From: Acetobacter nitrogenifigens DSM 23921 = NBRC 105050
GTDB taxonomy: Bacteria; Pseudomonadota; Alphaproteobacteria; Acetobacterales; Acetobacteraceae
Length of the DNA stretch: 64,000 nucleotides
Direction: 5' to 3'
Assembly (NCBI RefSeq): GCF_000429165.1
Contig: NZ_AUBI01000002.1
Location: 1 to 64,000 of the forward strand
Part shown: positions 35,075-44,493 of the stretch, one piece after another
Position numbering within the stretch: the stretch's first letter is position 1
Layout of the letters: every line of letters begins with the position of its first letter
Program-made: the position numbers and the translations under genes
The notes under the pieces: model-generated
Databases searched by the model: none
Seen by the model: only the letters and a program-made list of their open reading frames with translations
What the model was told of the DNA's origin: nothing

Positions 35075-36028
35075 ATGAACGAACCCGTCACGACCGACCT
35101 TTTGATCATTGGCGCCGGTCCCGCCGGCTACACCGCCGCGATTTACGCAGCGCGCGCCAACCTCAAACCGGTTCTGGTCGCGGGCCTTCAGCCCGGCGGC
35201 CAGCTGATGATCACGACCGACGTGGAGAACTACCCCGGTTTCGCCTCCGCGATTCAGGGGCCGTGGCTGATGGAGCAGATGGCGGCGCAGGCGGAGCATG
35301 TCGGCGCCAGGATCGTGCATGACATCGTGACCGAGGTGGAGTTTCGCCACGGCGGCCCGTTCCGCGTCACGCTCGACGGCGGCGACGTCATGCACGCCCG
35401 CAGCGTCATCATCGCCACAGGCGCGCAGGCGAAATGGCTCGGCCTGCCCAATGAAAAACGCCTGCAGGGCGCCGGGGTGTCAGCATGCGCAACATGTGAC
35501 GGGTTCTTCTTCAGGGGCAAGAAAGTCGCCGTCGTCGGCGGCGGCAACACCGCCGTGGAGGAAGCCCTTTATCTGACGCACCACGCGGAATATGTGACGC
35601 TGATCCACCGTCGCGATTCGTTGCGCGCAGAAAAAATCCTGCAGGATCGCCTGCACGCCAACCCGAAGATCTCCGTAGTCTGGAACTCGGTCGTCGCCGA
35701 CATCCTTCATGACGGAACGCCTCCCGCAGTGACCGGCGTGCGTCTGTGCGACACGCTGACCGAAACGCTGTCGACCATCGACGTCGACGGCGTGTTCGTC
35801 GCCATCGGCCACTCGCCCAACACCGCGCTGTTTCACGATCAGCTCATGCTCGACGACGAGGGCTATATCATGACCCAGCCCGGCTCGACGCGCACCTCCA
35901 TCCCCGGCGTCTTCGCGGCGGGCGACGTGCAGGACAAGATTTATCGCCAGGCCGTCACGGCGGCGGGCTCGGGATGCATGGCGGCCCTCGACGCCGAGCG
36001 GTTCCTCTCCGGAATCGCCGCAGCCTGA
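35075..36028 (+). CDS. trxB: Thioredoxin-disulfide reductase
   Basis: The 317-residue flavoenzyme passes electrons from NADPH through FAD to thioredoxin. The FAD site is LLIIGAGPAGYTAAIYAARA, the redox pair is in VSACATCDGFFFRGKKVAVV, the NADPH site is VVGGGNTAVEEALYLTHHA, and the second FAD contact is VFAAGDVQDKIYRQAVTAAG. The start could be 35075 or 35063, both in frame. A much longer frame to 34994 has no conserved sequence. A LysR gene follows on the same strand, a pairing frequent in this bacterial group. Confidence 0.93.
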   Translation: MNEPVTTDLLIIGAGPAGYTAAIYAARANLKPVLVAGLQPGGQLMITTDVENYPGFASAIQGPWLMEQMAAQAEHVGARIVHDIVTEVEFRHGGPFRVTLDGGDVMHARSVIIATGAQAKWLGLPNEKRLQGAGVSACATCDGFFFRGKKVAVVGGGNTAVEEALYLTHHAEYVTLIHRRDSLRAEKILQDRLHANPKISVVWNSVVADILHDGTPPAVTGVRLCDTLTETLSTIDVDGVFVAIGHSPNTALFHDQLMLDDEGYIMTQPGSTRTSIPGVFAAGDVQDKIYRQAVTAAGSGCMAALDAERFLSGIAAA

Positions 36029-36152
36029 AATCGTTACGCCTGCGGGTTGCAAACGCTTGACCTAAACCGCCGATTCCTGCACGAGAACGACAGGCATCGT
36101 GTTTTCGGGCGTCCGGCGCGCAGGCGACCCGCGTCCAGACAGGGAGACAGAT

Positions 36153-37037
36153 GTGGACTGGGATAAACTAAGAATTTTCCACGCGGTCGCAGAGGCCGGG
36201 TCATTCACTCACGCGGGGGAAGTTCTGAACCTCAGCCAGTCCGCCGTATCCCGGCAGATTTCCGCGCTTGAGGATGTGCTTCAGGTTCCGCTGTTTCACA
36301 GGCACGCGCGTGGACTTATCCTGACCGAACAGGGCGAGACGCTCAACCAGACCGTCCGCGAGGTTTTCTCCAAACTGGAAATGACCCAGACTCTCCTGAC
36401 CGAGAGCAAGGAAAAAGCAGCCGGAAGGCTTCGCGTCACCACGACGACAGGTTTCGGAAGCTGCTGGCTTATGCCGCGCCTGCACCGTTTCATGGAGCAG
36501 AATCCCGAGATCGCCATCACCATGATCCTCGAGGATAACGACCTTGATCTCGGCATGCGGGAAGCAGACGTCGCAGTGCGGATGCACGCGCCCCGCCAGC
36601 CGGATCTGATCCAGCGTCATCTCGCCGACTTCCCGCTGCCGGTGTATGCCGCGCCATCTTACATCGAATCTTACGGCATGCCGGCGTCGCTCGACGATCT
36701 GGCGGCGCACAAGCTGGTAGCGTTCGGCGGTTATCATCCTCCGGTGCCCCACATAAACTGGCTGCTCGAAGCGGGCCTGAACGACGGCACCCGCCGCGCT
36801 GCGCGCCTTGAGGTCAACAGCATGGCCGCCATGGCGGACGCCATCGCCTCCGGGCTCGGCATCGGGTCCATCCCCGGCTACGCAGCGGCGGAGTATCCAA
36901 ACCTCGTCAAGATCCTGCCGGACATACAGCACCCGGCGGTGGAGGCGTTCTTCGTTTACCCTGAAGAGCTGCGCAGTTCGAAACGCGTCGCCGTCTTCCG
37001 CGACTTTCTCACCAGCGAAATGGGCCTGCGCGGGTAA
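36153..37037 (+). CDS. LysR-family transcriptional regulator downstream of trxB
   Basis: The 294-residue regulator starts at GTG, with AGGGAGA six bases before it. The helix-turn-helix occupies residues 2-60 (DWDKLRIFHAVAEAGSFTHA, then SQSAVSRQISALEDVLQVPL) and the LysR substrate domain residues 90-290. An ATG 18 codons earlier has no ribosome site and is not used. It may sense redox state given its place after trxB, but that is inference. Confidence 0.87.
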   Translation: MDWDKLRIFHAVAEAGSFTHAGEVLNLSQSAVSRQISALEDVLQVPLFHRHARGLILTEQGETLNQTVREVFSKLEMTQTLLTESKEKAAGRLRVTTTTGFGSCWLMPRLHRFMEQNPEIAITMILEDNDLDLGMREADVAVRMHAPRQPDLIQRHLADFPLPVYAAPSYIESYGMPASLDDLAAHKLVAFGGYHPPVPHINWLLEAGLNDGTRRAARLEVNSMAAMADAIASGLGIGSIPGYAAAEYPNLVKILPDIQHPAVEAFFVYPEELRSSKRVAVFRDFLTSEMGLRG

Positions 37038-37046
37038 AGGAGCCCG

Positions 37047-37066
37047 GGTGGGGCCTACGCCCCACC
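37047..37066 (+). terminator. GC-rich hairpin after the LysR gene
   Basis: A perfect eight-pair stem, GGTGGGGC with GCCCCACC, closes a CTAC loop ten bases after the LysR stop. No T-tract follows, so it may weaken transcription or protect the 3' end rather than terminate alone. The next 230 bases to the RND gene hold no gene. Confidence 0.45.
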
Positions 37067-37296
37067 TCCCCCTCCGGCTCAACTCAACATCCGGATTTTT
37101 CTTCAAACTCCGGAAACAGACACGCTCAGAAGCACTTGTCAGGCACGCCTTCCGGTCCGAACGTTTTTGAAATACGGAGCGGTAAAGGCGTATCCTTTCA
37201 TGGATACCCCTCCGCTCACGGTCGGCCGCCGTAACGGTCGGAGAATCAGCCCGCGCCGAGATCGAACGCGACCGCACGCTTCTGGAGCCCCCGCAT

Positions 37297-40200
37297 TTGA
37301 ACCTGTGCCGCATTTTCATTCTTCGGCCGGTCGCGACGACTCTGATGGCCCTGGCGTTCCTCGTCTCCGGCGCTTTGGCTTACAGGTTAATGCCGATCGC
37401 CGATCTGCCGAATATTTCGGTGCCGGTCATCTATGTGATCGCGAACCAGCAGGGCAGTTCGCCGCAGCAGATGGCCAGCGCCGTGACGACGCCGCTGGAA
37501 CGGCGGCTGGGGACTATCGCCGGACTGACGCAGATGACGTCCGACACGACGGACAAATCATCGTTCCTGCTGCTCTTCTTTGACGATAATCGAGATATCG
37601 ACGGCGCTGCGCGCGACGTTCAGGCCGCGTTACAAGCGGCGCGGCAGGACATGCCGAGCACACTCATCGACAACCCGCAATATTACAAGGCCAACCCAAG
37701 CGACAATCCGATCATCATCGCCGCCCTGACCTCCGACACGCGTCCGCTGATCAAACTCCGCGACTTCGCCGAAACGCGACTTATGCCGCAACTCGCAGGT
37801 ATTCGCGGCGTTGGCTGGGTGCAGACGGAGGGCGTCGCGAAGCCGTCCGTCCGGGTCGAAATGAACCCCTACGCGCTCTACAAGTTCGGGCTCGGTTTTG
37901 AGGACATCCGTTCCGCGCTGGCGTCGGCGAACGCCAACACGCCGAAGGGCTTCATCGACGCCGGCGGCCTGCGCATGACTCTCGCCACCAACGATCAGGC
38001 GCGAGAGGCGGCGCAATATCGCGACCTCGTCGTCGGGTATCGCAACAACCGTCCGATCCGCCTGACCGATATCGCAACAGTCAGCGACGGGCCGCAGAAC
38101 GAACGCCAGGCCGCATGGTTCGACGGCCAACCCGCCGTTATCGCCATCATCCGCCCGCAACCGGGCGCGAACGTCATCGAGGTTACAGATCAGATCAAGA
38201 CCCACGCGCCAATGTTGCAGAGCGTGCTGCCCGGCGACGTGAAGCTCACATTGCTCGACGACATGTCGAAGAGCATCCGTTCAGCGCTGGCCGACACGCA
38301 GCTGACGTTGCTGATCTCCGTGGCTCTGGTCGTCATCGTCGTGCTCGCCTTCCTGCGTTCATGGCGTTCGACGCTCATACCTGCCGTCACCGTACCGGTA
38401 TCGCTGGCCGGCTCAATCGCGATCATGCATCTGCTCGGGTTCTCGCTCGACACCCTGTCGCTGATGGCGCTGACCATCGCGACCGGCTTCGTCGTGGACG
38501 ACGCCATCGTCGTGGTCGAAAACATCGCCCGTCACATGGAGGACGGCATGGACCGGATGGAAGCCGCGATTCTCGGATCGCGGGAAATATCCTTCACCGT
38601 GCTGTCGATCACCATCTCGCTCATCGCGGTGTTCCTGCCGTTGCTGCTGCTGAGCGGCACGGCGGGCAAGATCTTCTTCGAATTCGCGATGACGCTGGCG
38701 ACCGCAGTCTCGATCTCGCTGCTGCTCTCGCTCAGCCTTACGCCAATGATGTGCGCCTATCTCCTTGAAGTGCACCATGGCGGCCCGGCCCAGCAGGGAT
38801 CAGGTCTGGCGCGGTTGGCGCATCTCGCGTTCGACGCAGTGGAGAGCACGCTGAACGCGATGGTCGGTCTCTACATGCGTTCGCTAGATCGCACGCTTCG
38901 TCACCGCTGGCTGGTTCTTGCTTCTCTCCCGCTGAGTCTGATGGCGACGGTCGGGGTCATCATCGTGATGCCAAAGACCATCCTGCCCGCCGAAGACATC
39001 GCGCTGCTCTCCGCCTACCTGCATGCGGACGAAACCAGTTCCTTCTCGTCAGTGTCGACAAAGACTCGCGCCGTGGTCGACGCCATGATGAAAGACCGGC
39101 AGGTCACGTCGGTCGTCGCGTTCACGGGAGACGACGCCGCGAACGAGGCCGAAGCCTTCTCCGAACTGACTGACAAATCCACGCGCAGCGAAACCCCGGA
39201 AACGATCGCTGCGCGCGTTCAGAAACGCGTCGCCGACATCGCCGGACTGGACGCGCATATTTCGAACTCCGGCGACGTGAACGGCGGCGGCGGACGCCAG
39301 CACAGAGGCAATTACAACTATGTCTTCCACGGAGAAAACGCAGACGATGTCTACGTCTGGGTGCCCCGTCTGGCGGAAGCTTTGCGCAACAACGCGATCC
39401 TCAAGGACGTCAGCACCGACATCCAGAACACCGGCGCTTCGGTTCATGTGAATATCGATCGCGACAACGCCGCACGGCGCCTGATCACGCCGCAACTGAT
39501 CGGCAATGCGCTCGAGGACGCATACGGCCAACGGACGGCGTCCAGTATTTCGACGTCGCTTACGACCTATTATGTCGTCATGGAAGCCGCAGCGCGTTAC
39601 CGCCAGAGCCCCGACATCCTCAACAGTATGTGGGTTTCAACCTCTGGCGGCACGGCAGGCGGCGGCACGGTGTCGAATTCGATACGCGTTAAACTCCCCG
39701 ACGCCACGGAATCCACACAGGCCTCGCTTAGTCAGCAATCTTTCCGCAATCAGATCGCCAACCGACTGGCGGGCGGAAACGGCGCCTCAAACGGGTCGGC
39801 GGTCTCGTCATCCTCCGAAACGATGGTGCCGCTCACAACCGTCGCGTCCTTATCGTATTTGCCGACGCCGCTGAGCATCAGCCACACCGACAGCTTCGTG
39901 TCTGGAACGGTCTCGTTCAACCTGCCTAAAGGCAAGGGAATCAGCGACGCGGAAACCGAGATCAAGCGCGTGCGGGCCCTCATCCACATGCCGAGCGAAA
40001 TTCAGGGCGGCTTCACTGGCCGGGCGGCGGATTTCAACAAGACGCTGATCAACGAACTCCTTGTCTTCATCGCCGCCCTGGCGACGATGTACGTGACGCT
40101 GGGCGTGCTTTACGAAAGCTACGTCCACCCGCTGACGATCCTGTCGACGCTGCCTTCGGCGGCAATCGGGGCGGTGCTCGCTCTGTGGATTACGGGTCAG

Positions 40201-40605
40201 TCTTTCTCGCTGATCGCCATGATCGGCGTGATCCTGCTGATCGGCATCGTCAAGAAGAACGCGATTTTGATGATCGATTTCGCGCTGCAAGCCGAGCGTG
40301 AAGGCGGCATGACCCCGCAGGCGGCGATCCGCGAAGCCTGTCACAAGCGGTTTCGGCCAATCCTGATGACGACGCTCGCCGCCGCTCTCGGCGCGGTCCC
40401 ACTGGTTCTGGGCAACGGATATGGCGCGGAGCTGCGACGCCCTCTTGGGATCGCCGTGGTTGGCGGCCTTACCATGAGTCAGTTGCTGACCCTGTATTCG
40501 ACGCCCGCCGTATATCTACTGATGGAAGGCCTGAGGCGGCGTGTCGCGGGACTCTGGCGGACACATGACGACGGGACGGGCACGTTGGGTTCCAAACCTG
40601 CTTAA
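37297..40605 (+). CDS. RND-family efflux pump inner-membrane subunit
   Basis: The 1102-residue protein is a HAE1/AcrB-type proton-drug antiporter. It has a short first helix (FILRPVATTLMALAFLVSGA), two large periplasmic loops (about residues 35-330 and 560-870) and twelve helices in all. The proton relay is in LSLMALTIATGFVVDDAIVVVENI, where both Asp are present, and ILLIGIVKKNAILMIDFALQ carries the essential Lys. The second loop has a Gly/Ser-rich insertion (TSGGTAGGGTVSNS). It starts at TTG with GGAG ten bases upstream. No membrane-fusion or outer-membrane gene is adjacent, so it must borrow them. Confidence 0.88.
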   Translation: MNLCRIFILRPVATTLMALAFLVSGALAYRLMPIADLPNISVPVIYVIANQQGSSPQQMASAVTTPLERRLGTIAGLTQMTSDTTDKSSFLLLFFDDNRDIDGAARDVQAALQAARQDMPSTLIDNPQYYKANPSDNPIIIAALTSDTRPLIKLRDFAETRLMPQLAGIRGVGWVQTEGVAKPSVRVEMNPYALYKFGLGFEDIRSALASANANTPKGFIDAGGLRMTLATNDQAREAAQYRDLVVGYRNNRPIRLTDIATVSDGPQNERQAAWFDGQPAVIAIIRPQPGANVIEVTDQIKTHAPMLQSVLPGDVKLTLLDDMSKSIRSALADTQLTLLISVALVVIVVLAFLRSWRSTLIPAVTVPVSLAGSIAIMHLLGFSLDTLSLMALTIATGFVVDDAIVVVENIARHMEDGMDRMEAAILGSREISFTVLSITISLIAVFLPLLLLSGTAGKIFFEFAMTLATAVSISLLLSLSLTPMMCAYLLEVHHGGPAQQGSGLARLAHLAFDAVESTLNAMVGLYMRSLDRTLRHRWLVLASLPLSLMATVGVIIVMPKTILPAEDIALLSAYLHADETSSFSSVSTKTRAVVDAMMKDRQVTSVVAFTGDDAANEAEAFSELTDKSTRSETPETIAARVQKRVADIAGLDAHISNSGDVNGGGGRQHRGNYNYVFHGENADDVYVWVPRLAEALRNNAILKDVSTDIQNTGASVHVNIDRDNAARRLITPQLIGNALEDAYGQRTASSISTSLTTYYVVMEAAARYRQSPDILNSMWVSTSGGTAGGGTVSNSIRVKLPDATESTQASLSQQSFRNQIANRLAGGNGASNGSAVSSSSETMVPLTTVASLSYLPTPLSISHTDSFVSGTVSFNLPKGKGISDAETEIKRVRALIHMPSEIQGGFTGRAADFNKTLINELLVFIAALATMYVTLGVLYESYVHPLTILSTLPSAAIGAVLALWITGQSFSLIAMIGVILLIGIVKKNAILMIDFALQAEREGGMTPQAAIREACHKRFRPILMTTLAAALGAVPLVLGNGYGAELRRPLGIAVVGGLTMSQLLTLYSTPAVYLLMEGLRRRVAGLWRTHDDGTGTLGSKPA

Positions 40606-40776
40606 TGCGCTTTCTGTATAGATTTATAACTTTTTTTAACATAGTTGGCGGATGCTCTCCAATACATTAAGTTTTACTGTGTAGGTGTGAATATAGAGAC
40701 ATGACGCCGTGTTGACGATGGCGCGCCCTCTTTGCTTTACACTCTACAGCCACATGACGGATGAAAAGAACGCCCT

Positions 40777-40911
40777 ATGTTAAAGTGCTGTAAAACCTCC
40801 TCTCGAAACGGCGAGAACACCACCGGCCGCCGTTGCTGCAGGAAAGTTCTGGGGCTTGTCGCCGCTGGAGCCGCTGCCTTCTTTTTTCTCAAAAAACGCA
40901 ACAGAGCGTAA
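40777..40911 (+). CDS. Tiny Cys-rich membrane protein, hypothetical
   Basis: This 44-residue frame carries two Cys pairs (MLKCCKTSSRN, then GRRCCRKVLG), a hydrophobic stretch LVAAGAAAFFFL and a basic end KKRNRA. GAAAAG lies eleven bases before the ATG. The compact plan of basic-Cys-Cys plus one helix is not what random sequence gives, but it is unlike families I know. Metal binding by the Cys pairs is a guess. Confidence 0.4.
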   Translation: MLKCCKTSSRNGENTTGRRCCRKVLGLVAAGAAAFFFLKKRNRA

Positions 40912-41903
40912 TCAAAAAACGCACAGGTCGGGTAACCCACCGCATCAAGCTGGTTAATTATCCGACCTGATCACGCATCAATGCTTTCGACTGAGTGATG
41001 CACCGTGGAAAATTGTGCAGGCTTTTGCAAAATATCCCTCATTACAATGCCGCTGCGACGCAAATTCGCTGGTATATGCGCGGGGCACCAGTGACCACTG
41101 TCTGTATTTAAAAATTTTCTTAATAAATCTTTGCCTTGCTCCCACTTGCGAACGGCGCGCCAAAGAGACCCAGAGAACGAACAATAATCACCCAAGAGCA
41201 TTTTTGTGTCGATTGAGCTGGACCAGACGGCAGTCGCGTTCCTTTCGGCATTACAGAAGGCTTCCGAGGTGTTTTCCATTTATCGATAATTCCGAGAACA
41301 TACCTCAGAAAATATAATCGATTAAGACGAACACGACGCATGTCGTTATTTATTAACTATTTTTATAGTATTACGTAGAGCAGAAACAAAAATTGACAGT
41401 ATTAATCACAATACGCGATAAAAAGTAAATATATGTAATCAATAAGCCAAAAAAAGATCCGCCTTCCATGCCGTTTGTTCGTAGTTTTTCAAACAATAAG
41501 CAAGTCGTAATTGACAGTCAGATCGAACCTGTCTCCGTGAGAAATATCAAAAAATCTCTCGACATAAGCAAACTTCTACACTGACATACGCAATAAAATT
41601 TCTTTTCATTTCAAATTCACGGCATGCAGTCAGAAGAAAATCAGCCATTTAAATTACCAAAAAAACTGTTCAGCCCATAGAACAGTCACCCTCCAGTGAC
41701 GGTTTGATCGTATTTTTTCGCGCCATGCGGTGTAAATTCGGATACCGCAGAACAGAAAAAGTATCTCGAAAAACTTTCTCAAACGGTATTGCGATGAAAG
41801 CGCGCTACGATTATTTGTCAACCGTTCGATTCCACGTTTTCCCCAAAAACTGATGGATCTTCTAACCGAAGAGCCAAGTCATCCGAACGTAACGGAGTTT
41901 TTC
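40912..41903. other. AT-rich intergenic region before mucR
   Basis: About one kilobase of unusually AT-rich DNA with many T-A steps and A/T runs. A minus-strand frame (40971-41279, 102 codons) is open but unsupported by a ribosome site or homology. MucR-type proteins bind AT-rich DNA and repress their own gene, so this is likely the control region of mucR. A small RNA could be hidden here. Confidence 0.5.
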
Positions 41904-42395
41904 ATGACTGAGATAAAGCAGGGCTCTCCCCTTCTTGACCTGACAGCACAGATCGTTTCCGCGCATGTCTCAAACAATACTTTTGCGTCGGAGGCCTTGC
42001 CTGCCCTTATCCGCGACGTATACACCGCCCTGGAGGCTGCCGGTCAGGCCGCACCGGAACCCGAGAAGCTGCAGCCTGCCGTTCCCATCAAACGCTCAGT
42101 ATTCCCAGATTACATCGTCTGCCTTGAAGACGGAAAAAAGCTCAAGATGCTGAAGCGGCATCTTCAGAGCGCCTACGGCATGACCCCAGAACAATATCGT
42201 GAGCGTTGGGGCCTGCCCACCGACTATCCGATGGTCGCGCCGAATTACGCCGAGCGCCGCTCGACGCTCGCACGTGAGATCGGCCTCGGTCGCAAGATCA
42301 GCGCAACGACCAGTGCGCCTGCAACGAGCCTCAGCGAGGAAGACGAAGCGGTCGCTCCGCGCAAGCGTGGGCGCAAGCCCCAGTCGGCAGGCTAA
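41904..42395 (+). CDS. MucR/Ros-family zinc-finger regulator
   Basis: The 163-residue protein begins at the ATG at 41904 with GGAG eight bases upstream. The N-terminal oligomerising region reads LLDLTAQIVSAHVSNN. The zinc finger is VFPDYIVCLEDGKKLKMLKR followed by HLQSAYGMTPEQYRERWGLP, with one Cys and His ligands as in the Ros fold. The tail is a basic KRGRKP patch like an AT-hook. These H-NS-like repressors silence AT-rich genes. A start at 41853 is in frame but lacks a ribosome site. Confidence 0.9.
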   Translation: MTEIKQGSPLLDLTAQIVSAHVSNNTFASEALPALIRDVYTALEAAGQAAPEPEKLQPAVPIKRSVFPDYIVCLEDGKKLKMLKRHLQSAYGMTPEQYRERWGLPTDYPMVAPNYAERRSTLAREIGLGRKISATTSAPATSLSEEDEAVAPRKRGRKPQSAG

Positions 42396-42471
42396 GCAGC
42401 CGCCCTGATGACGGTCCAGGCGCTTTTAAACGAGCGCCCGGATCACGCTTTGCACGCAGAAACCGGAGTAA

Positions 42472-43428
42472 ATGGTTCGTATGACCGAGGATGTCGATGC
42501 AGCCGTGGTCAGCGCCCTTTATCGGCGCCGTCTTCGACTTTGGCGTGGAGCGTCCGTCGCGGCGTTCAGCGTCGCGTTACTTGTCGCAGGCGTCTCCGTC
42601 CACCGGCATGCATCGCCGCTCGGCCCGCATCTGGCGCGCCTTAAAGTCCACGGCACGATAGGTTCCGACGTGTCGCTTATGACACGCGCGCTGAAGACCG
42701 CGGAGAAAGACAGCTCCATAAAGGGGCTTTTACTCGATATCGACAGTCCCGGGGGTGCCGTCACGGGGGGAGAGGCGCTTCACGACGCTGTCGAACGTTT
42801 CGCTAAAATGAAGCCTGTCGTCGTGACCATGGGGGGAATGGGCGCGTCGGCAGGTTACATGATTGCTGTCCCCGCAAGACGGATCTTCGCCCAGCGGAGC
42901 ACGTTGACCGGCTCGATCGGCGTTCTGATGCAATCGCCGGACGTGTCCAACCTTCTGGACAAGGTCGGCGTCTCGGTGGACGAACTCGTATCCGGCCCGC
43001 TCAAGGGGCAGCCGTCACTCGTTAAACCGCTCTCCCCTGAGGGCCGAACCATGCTTCAGGGGGTCGTAAACAACCTGTTTGAACAGTTTGTGACCATGGT
43101 GGCTGCCGGGCGCCACATGCCGGAAGAAAAGGTGAAAGCACTGGCGGATGGACGGCCCTACACCGGCCAGCAGGCGCTTGCTCTCGGCCTGATCGATAAC
43201 CTCGGCGACGAGGACGACGCCAAGGCGTCCCTTGCCAAATTATGCGCGCTCCCAACGGATGCAAAAATTGAGACAATTGGTGAGAAGTCGAAACAGTTCT
43301 CTCTCCGTCACCGCCTGCTCGGTATGATCGGCGGCTCCTTCGCCACACTTCTCGGCTTCGATGTCGAAGAACTGCTGCAAAACGAAGCGCTTGGCATTGA
43401 CGGCCCCGTTGCGATCTGGAAACCTTAG
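42472..43428 (+). CDS. sppA: Signal peptide peptidase SppA
   Basis: The 318-residue S49 serine protease is anchored by an N-terminal helix ([20 protein letters not shown]). The nucleophile Ser is in [20 protein letters not shown] and the catalytic Lys in [20 protein letters not shown], about 55 residues later. [18 protein letters not shown] is the substrate-binding strand. It degrades released signal peptides in the membrane. GGAG precedes the ATG. ihfB follows 20 bases after, in the conserved order sppA-ihfB. Confidence 0.92.
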   Translation: MVRMTEDVDAAVVSALYRRRLRLWRGASVAAFSVALLVAGVSVHRHASPLGPHLARLKVHGTIGSDVSLMTRALKTAEKDSSIKGLLLDIDSPGGAVTGGEALHDAVERFAKMKPVVVTMGGMGASAGYMIAVPARRIFAQRSTLTGSIGVLMQSPDVSNLLDKVGVSVDELVSGPLKGQPSLVKPLSPEGRTMLQGVVNNLFEQFVTMVAAGRHMPEEKVKALADGRPYTGQQALALGLIDNLGDEDDAKASLAKLCALPTDAKIETIGEKSKQFSLRHRLLGMIGGSFATLLGFDVEELLQNEALGIDGPVAIWKP

Positions 43429-43448
43429 CCCCCATCGAGAGGGACGCG

Positions 43449-43751
43449 ATGACCAGATCCGAACTCGTGGCCGAGATTGCTGCGGAGAATCCGCATCTTC
43501 TGCTGAAAGACGTTGAGTTGATCGTCCACACCATCTTTACCGAGATTGGCGGGGCTCTGGCGCGCGGCGATCGTGTCGAGCTTAGAGGCTTTGGCGCGTT
43601 CACAGTGAAGAAACGCAACGCGCGCGCCGGTCGTAACCCCCGTACTGGCGATACTGTCGCCGTGGACGAAAAAGTGGTGCCGTTTTTCAAGGCGGGCAAA
43701 GAACTTCGCGAACGGGTGAATACTGGACGTCCGCCCAAAAAGGAAAGCTGA
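43449..43751 (+). CDS. ihfB: Integration host factor subunit beta
   Basis: This 100-residue histone-like protein has the IHF/HU fold: helices [16 protein letters not shown] and [20 protein letters not shown], then the strand [20 protein letters not shown]. The DNA-intercalating Pro lies in [14 protein letters not shown]. The product pairs with IHF-alpha to bend DNA and is often needed by tyrosine integrases such as the one in this window. GAGAGGGA is eight bases before the ATG. Confidence 0.93.
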   Translation: MTRSELVAEIAAENPHLLLKDVELIVHTIFTEIGGALARGDRVELRGFGAFTVKKRNARAGRNPRTGDTVAVDEKVVPFFKAGKELRERVNTGRPPKKES

Positions 43752-44005
43752 TCGGGCAGCCTGAGGTTGGCAGGCGGCGTGTTTTGCGACAGCGCTTCAT
43801 CCTGTTTAGCGTAAAGCTCCCCCCTGCACCCCCGCTGCGAGTAATAAAAATATAGACAGAGCGCACTGCTCGTCATTACCTCATGATCGATTTGAGACAT
43901 GAGATTATGATTCGTCCGTCATGCCTGACTCTCTGGACCGCCCCAACGCTCTACCGACCGCATGGCCGGTGGACGATAGCCGCGCTTCACGATTCGGGAC
44001 GGGCA

Positions 44006-44284
44006 ATGCCTGCTCTCGCGGTTTGCGCCATTTTGTGGCTGACTGTCAGCGTCGCTGGCGCTCACACCACCTCACGCACGCGCACCGCGCACGCTCATAC
44101 GAAGAAGCACCACTTTATGCTGCGCGGGTGCCTTTCGGCAGGCGCTGTTATTCCCGCCCACAACCGATCCATGCATCCGATTGGCCATGGCGGACGACTT
44201 TTCGCCCCAGTCGGTCACGCGATGTATTACACTGACGCCAAAGGACGTTGTATGCCGGGAAAACACGCCCGACATCGAGGATGA
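44006..44284 (+). CDS. Small His-rich secreted protein, hypothetical
   Basis: The 92-residue product starts at the ATG at 44006 after GACGGG. It has a signal peptide (MPALAVCAILWLTVSVAGA). The mature part has many His residues: THAHTKKHHF-like stretches, HNRSMHPIGHGG and PGKHARHRG. It also has two Cys, in LRGCLSAG and KGRCMPG. A periplasmic metal-binding role is possible. A longer frame starting at 43883 has no conserved sequence before the signal peptide. Confidence 0.5.
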   Translation: MPALAVCAILWLTVSVAGAHTTSRTRTAHAHTKKHHFMLRGCLSAGAVIPAHNRSMHPIGHGGRLFAPVGHAMYYTDAKGRCMPGKHARHRG

Positions 44285-44493
44285 TATTGACGCGTAATTA
44301 TCGCTGCCTGACTGTCAGGCGCACTCGCAGCCAAAAAAAGATTCTGTTACCCTGAACTCTGCAGGTCGTCAGCTTCCCCTTTGGACCGCACAGGTTTCTG
44401 AACGCACCACGTAAGGCCAGTTCCTGCTGCGCAAACCTTACCTTGCAGGATACTCAGCGGACTTTCCGTTTCGCGCATGGAGAATGAAACGCA

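Noticed and set aside
36201..37319. 372-codon open frame on the minus strand
   Set aside because: It mirrors the LysR gene on the other strand. Composition effects in high-GC DNA explain the long frame.
40971..41279. 102-codon minus-strand frame in the AT-rich region
   Set aside because: It would be a stand-alone gene without ribosome site or known domain. AT-rich DNA should break frames, so it is mildly curious, but support is too thin.
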